DNA of 64,000 nt from G016756615 sp050958605 (GCF_050958605.1 NZ_JBJHDO010000007.1:299377-363376), one strand, 5' to 3'. Counted from the stretch's first letter, positions 38,857 to 48,233 are shown. Made by a program: numbers and translations. The notes: generated by a model from the letters alone, not told the origin.

Positions 38857-39668
38857 CATTTCCTCCCTTGGGGTGAAGCGGGCACGCCCGCTTCCGATGG
38901 ATCGAAGTAGTCGGAATGGTCCTCGACGAGGTTCCAGATCGTCTGTGCCGAAGGCTGGTTCAGCTCCTCGAACACGTGGCCGATGAGGCCGATGGTGCGG
39001 GCGACGAGACCGATGCCGCGCACCGCTCGCCAGTCGAGGCCGATGTCGGAGGCGATCGCGCCCACGGCTGCCACCGCGTTGAAGGTCAGGTGCTTGCCGC
39101 GCCGCGCGCATGCCGCCTTGTGCACAGCGAGCATCAGGTCGGTGTAGGCCCGCGGAGCACCAAGCTCGCGCTGCATGGCGAGCAGCTTTTCCGACCGCGG
39201 ATCGATGGGATGGTGCGGATGGCCGAGGCCGGGAATGCGGCGGCCCTCGCGTTGATAGAGGTCGACGATCTGCTCGGCCTTCTCCTCGTCGCTGCCGTCG
39301 AGGGCGGCGGCCTCGACCTGGAGCAGGCGCGCGACGTTGCTCGTCGGGCCGACGAAGACGTCGCCCGCGCCGAGTAGGCCGCTTGCCACCGCGCCCTGGA
39401 ACGATTCCGGCGCGCCCATGATCGTCAGCCGCGCGGCAATGACGCTTGGCATCATGCCGTGCTCGGCGATGGAGACGATCATGGCGTTGAGCAGCGCGTT
39501 CTCGGTGTCGCTCGGCAGCCGGCCGGTCACCTCGAGGAAGAACAGCGATGCCGCATCGACCCGGCCCATCAGATCGTCGACGAGGTTGTGGCCCCTCACA
39601 GTGATCGTCTCGGCCGTCAGCGTGCCCATGCTGGTCTTGATGCGGCGATCGGTTTTGTCCGCGCTCAT
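38856..39668 (-). CDS. Citrate-synthase-superfamily protein, citryl-CoA lyase-like
   Basis: A 270-residue protein of the small citrate synthase-like group usually annotated citryl-CoA lyase. It has LGAGDVFVGPTSNVARLL and the His-rich IPGLGHPHHPIDPRSEKLL, with GLVARTIGLIGHVFEE near the end. It is shorter than true citrate synthase (about 430 residues) and fits cleavage or formation of a 3-hydroxy-3-carboxyacyl-CoA such as citryl- or citramalyl-CoA. Neighbours are a CoA-transferase (4-bp overlap) and a dicarboxylate-type TRAP system, which supports acyl-CoA chemistry on an imported acid. The exact substrate is inferred. Confidence 0.82.
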   Translation of the reverse strand: MSADKTDRRIKTSMGTLTAETITVRGHNLVDDLMGRVDAASLFFLEVTGRLPSDTENALLNAMIVSIAEHGMMPSVIAARLTIMGAPESFQGAVASGLLGAGDVFVGPTSNVARLLQVEAAALDGSDEEKAEQIVDLYQREGRRIPGLGHPHHPIDPRSEKLLAMQRELGAPRAYTDLMLAVHKAACARRGKHLTFNAVAAVGAIASDIGLDWRAVRGIGLVARTIGLIGHVFEELNQPSAQTIWNLVEDHSDYFDPSEAGVPASPQGRK

Positions 39669-41482
39669 CGGCCGGCCTCCCCTGAACGTTCGACGCTGTA
39701 GTCGAGGAAATCGTTTCGGATGTCGTAGAGACGCAGCCGCAGAAGGTCTTCCGCGCGCGGCGGCTCGGCCGCCTTCAGCCGGGCGCTGATCTCCAGCTCC
39801 CAGCCGCATTGCGCGCGGATATGGGCCAGCGTCTCGTCCTTCGACTGCCCGTCGACCGGGTAGTACTGGGTCAGGACGAAGCGGCCGTTCTCTTTCTCGT
39901 AGACGCCGAGATCGGTCACCAGCGTGGAGACGCGATGCCCCGGGCTGGTGATGTAGGGCAGCGTCTCGACCAGCCGCCCGCGCGACTGCTGCGTCACCGC
40001 GATCGTGTCGGCGGCTCCCGACGTGATGTCGTTGGCGCCGCCCGAGCCGAGCAGAAACCGGCCATCGCCCGTCTGGGTCGAGTTGATGTTGCCCGAGGCA
40101 TCGATCTGCCCAGCGCCGATGATCGCGATGCAGTTGTTGTGGCGGCCCGCGACATAGAGGCCGAGCACCGCTTCCACGCCGGTCATGCTCTTGCAGGTCG
40201 GCAGGTTGCGGTTGGAGAAGATGAACGCCTCGCCCGCCTTGGGCAGGTACCCGTAAAGACCGATCTCGGCGACCAGTTCAGCCGGGATGCCGTCCTCGTT
40301 CTGCAGCTTGGTCACCGCTAGCCATGCCGCGAGGTTGGCGAGGCCGACGCCGGCCTCGACGATCATGCGGCCCTCGTCGCGCACCTTGGCCTCGACGGCG
40401 CGTGCGGCCGCCACGACCATCAGTTCGCGGTTGTCATACCCTTCGAGCGATGCCAGATGCGCCAGCTTAGCTGGCGAAATGTCGTCGAGCCAGGCGTCCG
40501 CCGGCGCCCGGCCGCGCAACGCGTCGAGCCGAGCGGTCCCCAGCTTGGCAACATACGCATCGTGGCTTTCCACGCCGAGGATCCATTCCTTGACCCATGC
40601 GTCGTAGAGTTCGGGTTTCCGCGACGCCGCGCGGATTTCCGCGAAGGCCTGGAAGTCCTCGACATAGGCTGGCACGTCGAGGCCGGCCGGGCTGTAGATC
40701 GCGTAAGGGTGGCAGCCGAAAGGCGCCTCCGAGACGGAGAGCACCCGGTAGGCGGGGATCTTGACCAGATGCGAGTGCCGCCTGATGAAGTTTGGGGACA
40801 CGATCCGCTCGACGGTGGCGACGATGCCCTTACTCGCCGCGAAGGCGGAGATGTCGCCCTCGCCGAACGGCGGTGACAGGATGATATTGCCTTCGGTGTC
40901 CGCCGCAAGCCCGTGCACGAAGGTGATGTCGGGGATCAGCGGGCTGACGACGCCGATCGTCTCGCCGCTGCCAAACGGGTCCTCGATTGCGGTATAGCTC
41001 GCATTTTGCGCCATCGAACTCGCGCCCCAGGAGCGTGTCGGCGCGAACGGGAAACCGTAGGCGCCGGCGGCGAGCCGCTGCGAGATGACGAGCAGCGAAT
41101 GGTTCTCGATCTCGACCGCGCCGCTGTCGATCGCCGCCTGGAACTGGCGGTTCGGGCCGGGTGTCGGATAGTTGTCGCCGACGAAGGAGACGATCAGCTT
41201 GCGCACGATCTTCTCGGTCACGAGCGCCGCCTGGTTGGAAACGAGGCCCGCGCTGATCACGGTGAATCCCGGTTCCTGTCCCGCGAACACCCGCACCAGC
41301 GCGTTGCTCGCCGCCATCGGACGGCCTTCCGAGTAGGCGAAATGAAGCGTCATGCCGGGCTGCACATGGGCGCGGATCGCCTCGTCCAGCGGCATCACCT
41401 TCGCGCTGCCGAAGCGGCCGTCCGCCGGTGTGGCGAACAGTGCCCTCAGCGCCGCGCGATCCATGGGCCGGGGGGCGCTCAT
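39665..41482 (-). CDS. Class I CoA-transferase with both subunits in one chain
   Basis: A 605-residue protein. The N-terminal half (about 20-300) matches the alpha subunit of glutaconate/3-oxoacid type CoA-transferases and the C-terminal half (about 340-600) the beta subunit. The probable catalytic Glu is in VAEIGLYGYLP, followed by GSGGANDITSGA. The enzyme would move CoA from a donor ester to an organic acid. The start at 41482 overlaps the amidohydrolase stop, and its end overlaps the lyase start, so activation and cleavage genes are coupled. The acid substrate is unknown. Confidence 0.85.
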   Translation of the reverse strand: MSAPRPMDRAALRALFATPADGRFGSAKVMPLDEAIRAHVQPGMTLHFAYSEGRPMAASNALVRVFAGQEPGFTVISAGLVSNQAALVTEKIVRKLIVSFVGDNYPTPGPNRQFQAAIDSGAVEIENHSLLVISQRLAAGAYGFPFAPTRSWGASSMAQNASYTAIEDPFGSGETIGVVSPLIPDITFVHGLAADTEGNIILSPPFGEGDISAFAASKGIVATVERIVSPNFIRRHSHLVKIPAYRVLSVSEAPFGCHPYAIYSPAGLDVPAYVEDFQAFAEIRAASRKPELYDAWVKEWILGVESHDAYVAKLGTARLDALRGRAPADAWLDDISPAKLAHLASLEGYDNRELMVVAAARAVEAKVRDEGRMIVEAGVGLANLAAWLAVTKLQNEDGIPAELVAEIGLYGYLPKAGEAFIFSNRNLPTCKSMTGVEAVLGLYVAGRHNNCIAIIGAGQIDASGNINSTQTGDGRFLLGSGGANDITSGAADTIAVTQQSRGRLVETLPYITSPGHRVSTLVTDLGVYEKENGRFVLTQYYPVDGQSKDETLAHIRAQCGWELEISARLKAAEPPRAEDLLRLRLYDIRNDFLDYSVERSGEAGR

Positions 41483-42348
41483 GCTCCGCCCTTTGCGAGC
41501 GACTTGAAGACCTTCTCCGCAGCGCCGCGCATCAGCAGCGCCCGGCTCTCGGGCTTGAGATCGATGGCAGCGACCTGCTCGAGGCTGTCCTGATGGCGAA
41601 CGACGGGATAGTCGGTGCCCCAGAGGACCTTGCCCTTGCCGCGGCTGTTGAGGAACTGCACCAGGGCGGGATCCCAATATTTGGGAGCGTGCGCGCCGCA
41701 GCCGATGAACAGGTTCGGATGTTTCCAGGCGAGCGCGATCAGCTCCTGCGCCCATGGCCATCCGGTATGCGAGGCGACGATGCGCAGATCGGGAAAGTAG
41801 AGGGCGACGTCGTCGAGGTAGATCGGCCGCGTCATCTCCGACGGCATCTTCTCGGCAGAGTGGCCGCTCTGCACGATGACCGGAACGTCGAGTTCCACGC
41901 ACTTGGCATAGATCGGATAGAGGTCGCGATGGTTGAGCGGGATCGCCCAGCCGTTGCAGTGGATGTGCGCGCCCTCGAAGTCCCACTCGCGGACGGCGAC
42001 CTCCAGCTGGCGAACCGCGTCGAAGCCCAGCGAGATGTCGATGCCGAAAAGGCCGCCGACCCTGCCGGGGCATGCCGCCATCAGCGCACGAATTTCCTCG
42101 ACGTCGACCGAGAGGATGGGAGCCCGCCTTTTGAAGCTCTGCATCTTGAAGCTGGGGACGTAGACCTTCTCGATCCGGCACTCGTCGAGCATCTTCACGA
42201 AGGCATCCGGCTCGTAGCCCTTGATGCGTTCGTCCATGCTCCACCACTTGACGACGGGTGCCAGCTCTTCGTTCTCGGTGTACATCTTGCGCAGCCCGTC
42301 GGGCGTGAAGATGTTGGTCCAGTAATCGATGGCCATCGGCTGGGTCAT
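41479..42348 (-). CDS. Amidohydrolase-2 family TIM-barrel protein lacking the HxH motif
   Basis: A 289-residue TIM-barrel of the amidohydrolase-2 (ACMSD-like) family. Late motifs are intact (VPVIVQSGHS, VASHTGWPW, WGTDYPV). The usual N-terminal metal pair DxHxH is replaced by AIDYWTN (residues about 6-12), so standard two-His metal binding is absent. It may be metal-independent, like some lactonases of this superfamily, or use another metal geometry. No strong ribosome site is visible before the ATG at 42348. It sits 46 bp after the carboxymuconolactone decarboxylase-like gene. Confidence 0.8.
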   Translation of the reverse strand: MTQPMAIDYWTNIFTPDGLRKMYTENEELAPVVKWWSMDERIKGYEPDAFVKMLDECRIEKVYVPSFKMQSFKRRAPILSVDVEEIRALMAACPGRVGGLFGIDISLGFDAVRQLEVAVREWDFEGAHIHCNGWAIPLNHRDLYPIYAKCVELDVPVIVQSGHSAEKMPSEMTRPIYLDDVALYFPDLRIVASHTGWPWAQELIALAWKHPNLFIGCGAHAPKYWDPALVQFLNSRGKGKVLWGTDYPVVRHQDSLEQVAAIDLKPESRALLMRGAAEKVFKSLAKGGA

Positions 42349-42394
42349 GTGTCGGTACTTGTCCTGAATGCGGTGTCTGTTTTGCGTCTCGGCG

Positions 42395-42724
42395 CTACTT
42401 CTTGTCGTCCAGCGTGAGCTGGTCGCCGAGTGCCTCGATGCCGTCGATGAAGGCTGTGAAGCCCGCCGTGAGGGAGGCGAGCGCGAGAGCTTCGACCACT
42501 TCCTTGTCGGAGGCGCCGTGATACATCGCCTCGCCGCCATGGGTGCGGACCGACGAGCCGTAGCGAATGGCCGCGGAGCAGGCCATCAGGATCAGCTCCT
42601 TGTACTTGCGCGGAATTTCCGACTCCGTGCCCAGCGCATAGCCGGTGTAGTCGCTGATGCGCTTTTCGAGCTCGGGATCGACGGTCTTGATGACCGCGCG
42701 CCAATTGTGCTTGCGTTCGTACAT
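42395..42724 (-). CDS. Carboxymuconolactone decarboxylase/AhpD-like protein
   Basis: A 109-residue helical protein of the CMD family. The core KYKELILMACSAAIRYGSSVRTHGGEAMYHGAS resembles the AhpD/CMD helix pair, but of the CxxC redox motif only the first position (ACSAA) is Cys and the second is not. It is therefore more like the decarboxylase branch than the peroxidase branch. It contains a His after the motif, as in the decarboxylases. GGAG precedes the ATG at 42724. It begins 1 bp after the stop of the two-repeat gene. Specific reaction unknown. Confidence 0.82.
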   Translation of the reverse strand: MYERKHNWRAVIKTVDPELEKRISDYTGYALGTESEIPRKYKELILMACSAAIRYGSSVRTHGGEAMYHGASDKEVVEALALASLTAGFTAFIDGIEALGDQLTLDDKK

Positions 42725-42725
42725 C

Positions 42726-43586
42726 TCACACTCCTTTGCCTGTCCTGGCCGCAGCCGCATGTTCCAGCATCTTCGCCGCCGCGCTCGACGCGGTGTCGCC
42801 GGCCTTGATGCCGAGCGATGCGGCGGTCTCGTTGAGGGCGGAGATACGCCCGTCGGAATAAGTGCTGCGCGCGTCGCCCACGCGGGCGGTCGCGCAGGCG
42901 ACGGCGGCCGCGGGCATGGCGATGCGGTCGAGCTGCGCAAGGCCGGCGATGCCGGATTCGTCCTTCGAAGGACCGGCGTCGTTGGTGATGACGCCGGCCA
43001 GTCGGTAGGTCATCTCCTCGACATAGTCCGCCATCGCGCGCGCGGCGTGCGAGCCCATGCACAGCACGCCACCGGCGATCCGCTCATCCGCGTATTTGAC
43101 CGTGTCGAGCGCGAAAACCGAGCCGTGCTCGCCGCTGTGAACCACGATCTGGCGTCGGGCCGGGGCGCGGAACGCCGGGTTGCGACTGAGCAGGATCTGC
43201 GCCGCCTCGCGCACGCTCATGCCTTGCGAGACGCCCATCAGTTCCGCCGCCTGGTTGACACGGGAAAGCTTGCCGTTCTCGTACATGTCGCGGCCGTCGG
43301 AGATGCGCGCCGAGTTGCCGTCCACCGCGCAGCCGGGAATCCAGTAGGCGTCGAGCAGCTTGAGGCCGTTCACCCCGCCCTCGCCCAGCCCGATCTCGGC
43401 ATCGTGGATGAACACACCGCGCGGACGCGCCCACACCAGAAGCTGCGTGGCGCAGGGGGCGCCGTGCGAGCCGCAGATCAGCACGTCGCTGACATCGTTG
43501 CGGCCGTCGACGTGGCCGACCGAATCCATCGCGACGATGCGGCCGCGCAGACTCTCGACCATCACGTGCTGGGGCCATTCCGTCAT
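42726..43586 (-). CDS. Uncharacterised protein made of two homologous repeats (paralogue of 34881-35744)
   Basis: A 286-residue protein of the same unrecognised family as 34881-35744. Halves are about residues 15-133 and 155-273. Shared pattern within and between the proteins: a DS/DT[VI] start, DVL[IC].GSH, DAG..KDESGI.GL..LD, a Pro-Ala-Ala stretch, DGRDMYENG or a weaker form, and LG[IV]..GM...AA..[ML]L. The start at 43586 has a GGAGG and overlaps the ligase stop by 4 bp. No signal or membrane segment is visible. Its tight packing between ligase and CMD-like genes argues for a soluble pathway protein. The two paralogues may form a heteromer. Confidence 0.75.
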   Translation of the reverse strand: MTEWPQHVMVESLRGRIVAMDSVGHVDGRNDVSDVLICGSHGAPCATQLLVWARPRGVFIHDAEIGLGEGGVNGLKLLDAYWIPGCAVDGNSARISDGRDMYENGKLSRVNQAAELMGVSQGMSVREAAQILLSRNPAFRAPARRQIVVHSGEHGSVFALDTVKYADERIAGGVLCMGSHAARAMADYVEEMTYRLAGVITNDAGPSKDESGIAGLAQLDRIAMPAAAVACATARVGDARSTYSDGRISALNETAASLGIKAGDTASSAAAKMLEHAAAARTGKGV

Positions 43587-45319
43587 TGCTGCGCCTCCTT
43601 CCGACCGACCAGTCCGACATCGGGCTCCGCTTGCACCATCTGCGCCGTCCGGGCGGTGAGCTCCTTCTTCTTCAGCTTTCCGGCGGGCGTCAGCGGCAGG
43701 TCGCCGGGCTGGTAGAAGAAGACGCGGCGAGGGGCCTTCTGCGACGCCATGTTGCCGCGGCAGTAGTCGACGATGGCCTGAGGCGAAACGGCAGCGCCGT
43801 CGGCGAGCGATATCCAGGCCGCAGGCACGCTGCCGAGCCGGTGGTCGGCGACCGGCACGATGAAGGCTTCGCGCACGCCTTCCAGCTTCTCGAGCTTGTT
43901 CTCGATCTCGGCAGGATAGACGTTGAAGCCCCCGACCGTGAACATGTCGTCGACTCGGCCGGTGATGTAGAGGAAGCCTTCCTCGTCGAAATAGCCAACG
44001 TCTCCGGTGCGGAACCAACCGTCCTGCGTGATGATTTCGGCGGTCTTCTCCGGCATGCGGAAGTAACCCTTGCCGACGCAGGAACCGGGGTAGCGGTCGC
44101 CCAGCCAGATTTCGCCCTGGCTTCCCGTCGGGAGTTCCTTGCGCGTCTCGTGATCGACGATGCGCACCACCGCGCTCTGCAGCGGTTTGCCGACCGATTT
44201 CAGTCGCTTCTCGCGTTCGTGATGTTTGGTGGAGACCGTCGACAGCCCGCCGCATTCGCTCAGGCCCCAGGCCTGCATGATGTCGTCGGCGCCGAGCACG
44301 TCGAGGATATCGCGCATGGTGCTGTCGGTAAGAGGCGCACCGGCGACGTGGCCCCGTCGTACGGTGCCGAGGTCGCGGCGAGCCACGTCCTCGTGGTCGA
44401 GCATCATCCGGAACATCGACGGCGTCCCGGGAATGTAGGTGACCTTTTGCTCTTCGATCAGCCGCAGCGACTGCGCGGCGTCGAACTGCTCGGTGATGAC
44501 CACCTTGCAGCCGTTGCGGATGCCGAGCGGCGCGCCGTAGAGACCGCCGAAATTGGTGAACAGAGGCACGTGGCACAGGATCACATCGTCCTGCGTCAGT
44601 CCCGCCAGCTGCGACCACTGGCCGATGGTCGTCAGGTTGGTGACATGCATCGACATGCCGCCCTTGGGGAAGCCGGTGGTGCCCGACGTGTACATGATGT
44701 TCATCACGTCGAAGGGCGTCACCTCGCTTTGCCTACGCAGCAGCTGGTAGTCGGAGACGTTCGCCGCGCCGCGCTCGCCGGCCTCGTCGAAGCTGTAGCG
44801 GCTCGGCAGCTCTTCTCCCTCGCCGACAAGGATGACGCGCTTCAGGTCGGGGAACTTCTCGCTGGCAAAGCTGTCGCGGCTCGCGCTTCTGAGTTCCGGG
44901 ATCGTGTCGGAAGCGATCTGGAGCGCATCGACCTTGCCGAGGAAACGGTCGGCCATGATCAGCGTCGAGACGCCTGCCTGCTTCAGCGCGTATTCCAGCT
45001 CGCTCTGCCGGTAGTAGCTGTAGAGCGGCAGCAGCACCGCGCCCGCCTTGTAAGCGGCGAACTGGCAGACGACCCAGTCGATGCTGTTGGTCATCCAGAT
45101 GGAGACGACGTCGCCTTTCTTGACGCCAAGGTCGATCAGGCCCTTGGCGAAACGGTCGACTGCCGCGCCGAACTCCCGATAGGTCGTCGACCGCTCGCCG
45201 AAGACGAACAGCGTGCGGTCGCCGTGGCGCTCCACCTGGCGGTCGAGCACGCTTGCCCACGTCGTCAGCGCGTCGATGTACCACTGGTCTTTCATCTGAT
45301 TCGGTTCCGTCCTTGTCAT
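43583..45319 (-). CDS. AMP-dependent acyl-CoA synthetase/ligase
   Basis: A 578-residue adenylate-forming enzyme. The P-loop MYTSGTTGFPKGG, the adenine motif QAWGLSECGG, the hinge GRVDDMFTVGGFNVYPAEIE and the C-terminal catalytic Lys in PLTPAGKLKKKEL are all present. It would activate a carboxylic acid to its CoA ester with ATP. Sequence does not fix the acid. An ATG at 45295 is an alternative start. It begins 8 bp after the dctM stop of set 2, which ties acid uptake to activation. Confidence 0.9.
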   Translation of the reverse strand: MTRTEPNQMKDQWYIDALTTWASVLDRQVERHGDRTLFVFGERSTTYREFGAAVDRFAKGLIDLGVKKGDVVSIWMTNSIDWVVCQFAAYKAGAVLLPLYSYYRQSELEYALKQAGVSTLIMADRFLGKVDALQIASDTIPELRSASRDSFASEKFPDLKRVILVGEGEELPSRYSFDEAGERGAANVSDYQLLRRQSEVTPFDVMNIMYTSGTTGFPKGGMSMHVTNLTTIGQWSQLAGLTQDDVILCHVPLFTNFGGLYGAPLGIRNGCKVVITEQFDAAQSLRLIEEQKVTYIPGTPSMFRMMLDHEDVARRDLGTVRRGHVAGAPLTDSTMRDILDVLGADDIMQAWGLSECGGLSTVSTKHHEREKRLKSVGKPLQSAVVRIVDHETRKELPTGSQGEIWLGDRYPGSCVGKGYFRMPEKTAEIITQDGWFRTGDVGYFDEEGFLYITGRVDDMFTVGGFNVYPAEIENKLEKLEGVREAFIVPVADHRLGSVPAAWISLADGAAVSPQAIVDYCRGNMASQKAPRRVFFYQPGDLPLTPAGKLKKKELTARTAQMVQAEPDVGLVGRKEAQQ

Positions 45320-45327
45320 GGTCGTTG

Positions 45328-46611
45328 TCAGCGCATCGTCGAGGGCAGCCAGGTCGAGACCGCCGGGAAGAGGTAGATGAGAAGCAGCCCGAGCACCGAA
45401 ATGAGCAGGAAAGGCAGGATTTCCCTGATCACCTCGTCGAAGCGGACACCGAGGACGCGTGCGGCCACGAAGATGTTGACCCCGACGGGCGGCGTGAATT
45501 GGCCGATGCCGATGGCGATCGCGGCGAAGATGCCGAACCAGACCGTGTCGATGCCCTGCGAGAGCACCGCCGGCATCAGCAGCGGCACGATCACCAGATA
45601 GATCGACGCGCCGTCGATGAAGAGCCCGGCGATCAGCAGCACGACGGCCGCGAACAGGAACACCTGCCATTGCGAGTTCATCGTTTCGGCGAGCTCGCGC
45701 ACCCACGCGACGATGGCGCCGTCGACGGACACGACCCAGGCAAACAGCGACGAGCAGGCGATGATCAGCATCACCACCGAGGTGTCGATCGCGGTTGCCC
45801 GGGCCAGCATGGCCAGAGATTTGAAATCGAGCTCGCGATAGACGAACAGGCCGACGAACAGGCCGTAGATCACCGCCACGCCCGCGGCTTCGGTCGGGGT
45901 GAAGACGCCGAAATAGATGCCGCCGACGATTACGGCCGGTGCCAGCAGGCCCCAGACGCTGTTCTTCAGCGCCCGAAGAGCGCGCTTCTTCGAGAAGGTC
46001 GTACCGGCGGCATCGTATTTGCGGCGCACGGAGATCCAGTAGGCGACGACACCGATCAGGATGCCCATGAGGATGCCGGGCAGGATACCAGCAACGAACA
46101 TCTCGCCGATCGACACGCCCGGTACGGCGACGCCGTAGAGGATGAAGGCGATGCTGGGCGGCACGACGATGGCGAGGCCCGCGCCCGACGAGATGAGCGC
46201 GGCGGTGAAGGGCTTGGAATAGCCGCGCTGTTCCATCGCGCCGCCCATCGTCGAGCCCAGCGCCGCCGTGTCGGCGGGACCCGAACCCGAGAGACCGCTA
46301 ACGAGCACGGACATCGCGCTCGCCACGATGCTGGTGCTGCCTCTCACACGGCCGACGAGTGAGTCCACCAGTTCGAACAGCCGCCCCATGATGCCGCAGC
46401 GGTCGAGCACATGTCCTGCGAGGATGAAGAACGGGATCGCGAGCAGCTCGATCTTCTGCAGCGACGAGAACAGCACCGACCCGACGAAGTTGACGTTGCC
46501 TTGGATCAGGTAACCGACGATGACGGCCGACGCGCCAAGCGCGATCGCGATCGGAACATTGAGCGCGATGAAGACCCCGAGCAGCAGGAGAAGAAGAACT
46601 GTCATGCTCAT
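45328..46611 (-). CDS. dctM: TRAP transporter large permease DctM, set 2
   Basis: A 427-residue permease with about 12 hydrophobic segments. Family motifs are GLSGSGPADTAALGSTMGGAM, LAIVVPPSIAFILYGV and LFIDGASIYLVIVPLL. It is clearly diverged from the set 1 DctM in the same operon, so the two are not a recent tandem copy. Its start overlaps the dctQ stop by 4 bp. Confidence 0.92.
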   Translation of the reverse strand: MSMTVLLLLLLGVFIALNVPIAIALGASAVIVGYLIQGNVNFVGSVLFSSLQKIELLAIPFFILAGHVLDRCGIMGRLFELVDSLVGRVRGSTSIVASAMSVLVSGLSGSGPADTAALGSTMGGAMEQRGYSKPFTAALISSGAGLAIVVPPSIAFILYGVAVPGVSIGEMFVAGILPGILMGILIGVVAYWISVRRKYDAAGTTFSKKRALRALKNSVWGLLAPAVIVGGIYFGVFTPTEAAGVAVIYGLFVGLFVYRELDFKSLAMLARATAIDTSVVMLIIACSSLFAWVVSVDGAIVAWVRELAETMNSQWQVFLFAAVVLLIAGLFIDGASIYLVIVPLLMPAVLSQGIDTVWFGIFAAIAIGIGQFTPPVGVNIFVAARVLGVRFDEVIREILPFLLISVLGLLLIYLFPAVSTWLPSTMR

Positions 46612-47105
46612 GACGAATGCACTTCCAACGACTGGGTCGAGGACGATGCGAACAGGGTGCGCCAGAAGAGAAGTGCGCTGCCGAAGGGCACGAACACGGA
46701 AAATATCCATAGCGGCATGTCGACGATGCCGGAGTTCGTGCCGAACCGATATTGCATCATCGACAGCCGCGTTCCGCTGTAGATGACCACGGCGAGGAAG
46801 CCGAGGATGATCACCTTGCGCAGGACTTCGCTGAGGCGGCGCGGCCCCGCCGGCAGCATGGCGACAAACAGCTCCATGCCGAGATGCCCGCCGACCCGCT
46901 CGGCCGTCGCGACGCCCAGCCAGTAGGTGGCCACCGCGACCAGGATCATGATCTCGAACAGTTCGCCGACGGCGCTGTTGAGCACGTAGCGTGTGAAGAC
47001 GCCGGCGCCATTCATCACCAGCAGGGCGGCGAGCGACAGTTCGAGCAGCCTGAATTCGAGGGTGCCGAGCAGGCGCATCGGCCAGCTGTCCCTGATATGA
47101 TTCAT
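46608..47105 (-). CDS. dctQ: TRAP transporter small permease DctQ, set 2
   Basis: A 165-residue membrane protein with four helices and the DctQ pattern (GAGVFTRYVLNSAVGELFEIMILV, GGHLGMELFVAML). The ATG at 47105 follows GGGAGCATCAGG. It lies 50 bp after dctP and overlaps dctM. Together with its partners it completes a second TRAP importer. Confidence 0.9.
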   Translation of the reverse strand: MNHIRDSWPMRLLGTLEFRLLELSLAALLVMNGAGVFTRYVLNSAVGELFEIMILVAVATYWLGVATAERVGGHLGMELFVAMLPAGPRRLSEVLRKVIILGFLAVVIYSGTRLSMMQYRFGTNSGIVDMPLWIFSVFVPFGSALLFWRTLFASSSTQSLEVHSS

Positions 47106-47155
47106 CCTGATGCTCCCTGGCGGAGCCGCGGAAGGCGGCTCCGGTTCGGCTGGGT

Positions 47156-48172
47156 TCACTGGCCGCGAGCGGCCTTGAGCAGGTCCGCGCCGATGACCGG
47201 CTCCCATTCCGCGTAGATCGGCTCCATCACCCCTTGGAAGGCCGCGATCTGTTCAGGCGTCAGCGTGACGACCTCGAGCGTCTTGGAGATTTCCTCGAGC
47301 AGCTTGGCGTCGGCCGAAGTCTGCTCGGCGCGATGCCATGCAGCCGCCTCTTTCGCCGCGGTGGTGAAGATCTCCTGCTCTTGAGGGCTGAGCTGCTCCC
47401 AGAGCGCCTGGTTGGTCAGGATGCCGATCGAGTCGGCCGAATAGTTCCAGATCGTCATGTGCTTCTGCACTTCGTGGAAGCGCGACACGTAGATCAGGCT
47501 GATGGGGTTCTCCTGCCCGTCGACCACGCCCTGCTGGAGCGCGCCGTAGAGCTCACCGAAGCTGGTCGGAACGGGATTCACGCCGAAGGTCTTGAAGATG
47601 CCCTGATAGAGCTTGAGGCCGGGCACGCGCAGCGTCAGCCCGGCGAGATCCTCGGGCTTGGTGACCGAAACCTTGTTGTTGGTGAGCTGCCGGAAGCCGC
47701 TGGTCGAGAAACCGCCGAGCGGCTTCACGCCCTTTTCCTCCAATCCGTTCCACACCTCACGCCCCGGACCGTCCATCAAAGCAAACAGCTGGTCGTCAGA
47801 GGGGGCGATCCACGGCATCGAGAACAGGCTGAAGCGCGGATCGAGCGTGCTCAGAATGATGCTCGAATGGAAGGTGAAATCGACCGTTCCGTTCTGCAGC
47901 AGTTCAAACTCGGCAACCTGGTTGCCGTTGGAAAGCTGGCCATCCGGAAACACTGTGACGTCGATCTTGCCATCGGTCGCCTTCTCCACAGCATCGGCGA
48001 AGCGCTGGGCGGCCTGCGTCCAGGGGGAATTGGTGCCCACCGACATCGCGAAGCGCAGCTTGCGCTCCTGGACGCCGTCCTGCGCGAATACGGCCCCGAC
48101 GGCAAAGGCGATCGCACCGGCGGCGATCGTCCACCTCAAGGCGAAACGCGTCATTCCCACCGCAAAACTCAT
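47156..48172 (-). CDS. dctP: TRAP transporter binding protein DctP, set 2
   Basis: A 338-residue periplasmic binding protein with a signal peptide of about 33 residues (cleavage near AVFAQDG). It has DctP landmarks LSNGNQVAEFELLQNG, NKVSVTKPEDLAGLTLRVPG and GELYGALQQGVVDGQENP. The ATG at 48172 has GGAGGA upstream. It is the first transport gene after the TetR regulator (61-bp gap). Fragments of its last codons recur in the mosaic remnant at 34407. Confidence 0.9.
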   Translation of the reverse strand: MSFAVGMTRFALRWTIAAGAIAFAVGAVFAQDGVQERKLRFAMSVGTNSPWTQAAQRFADAVEKATDGKIDVTVFPDGQLSNGNQVAEFELLQNGTVDFTFHSSIILSTLDPRFSLFSMPWIAPSDDQLFALMDGPGREVWNGLEEKGVKPLGGFSTSGFRQLTNNKVSVTKPEDLAGLTLRVPGLKLYQGIFKTFGVNPVPTSFGELYGALQQGVVDGQENPISLIYVSRFHEVQKHMTIWNYSADSIGILTNQALWEQLSPQEQEIFTTAAKEAAAWHRAEQTSADAKLLEEISKTLEVVTLTPEQIAAFQGVMEPIYAEWEPVIGADLLKAARGQ

Positions 48173-48233
48173 GTCGTCTTCCTCCACAAATTGACTGGCT
48201 CGTTGCCGCGGGGCGCTCCGGCGCCTCCGGATA

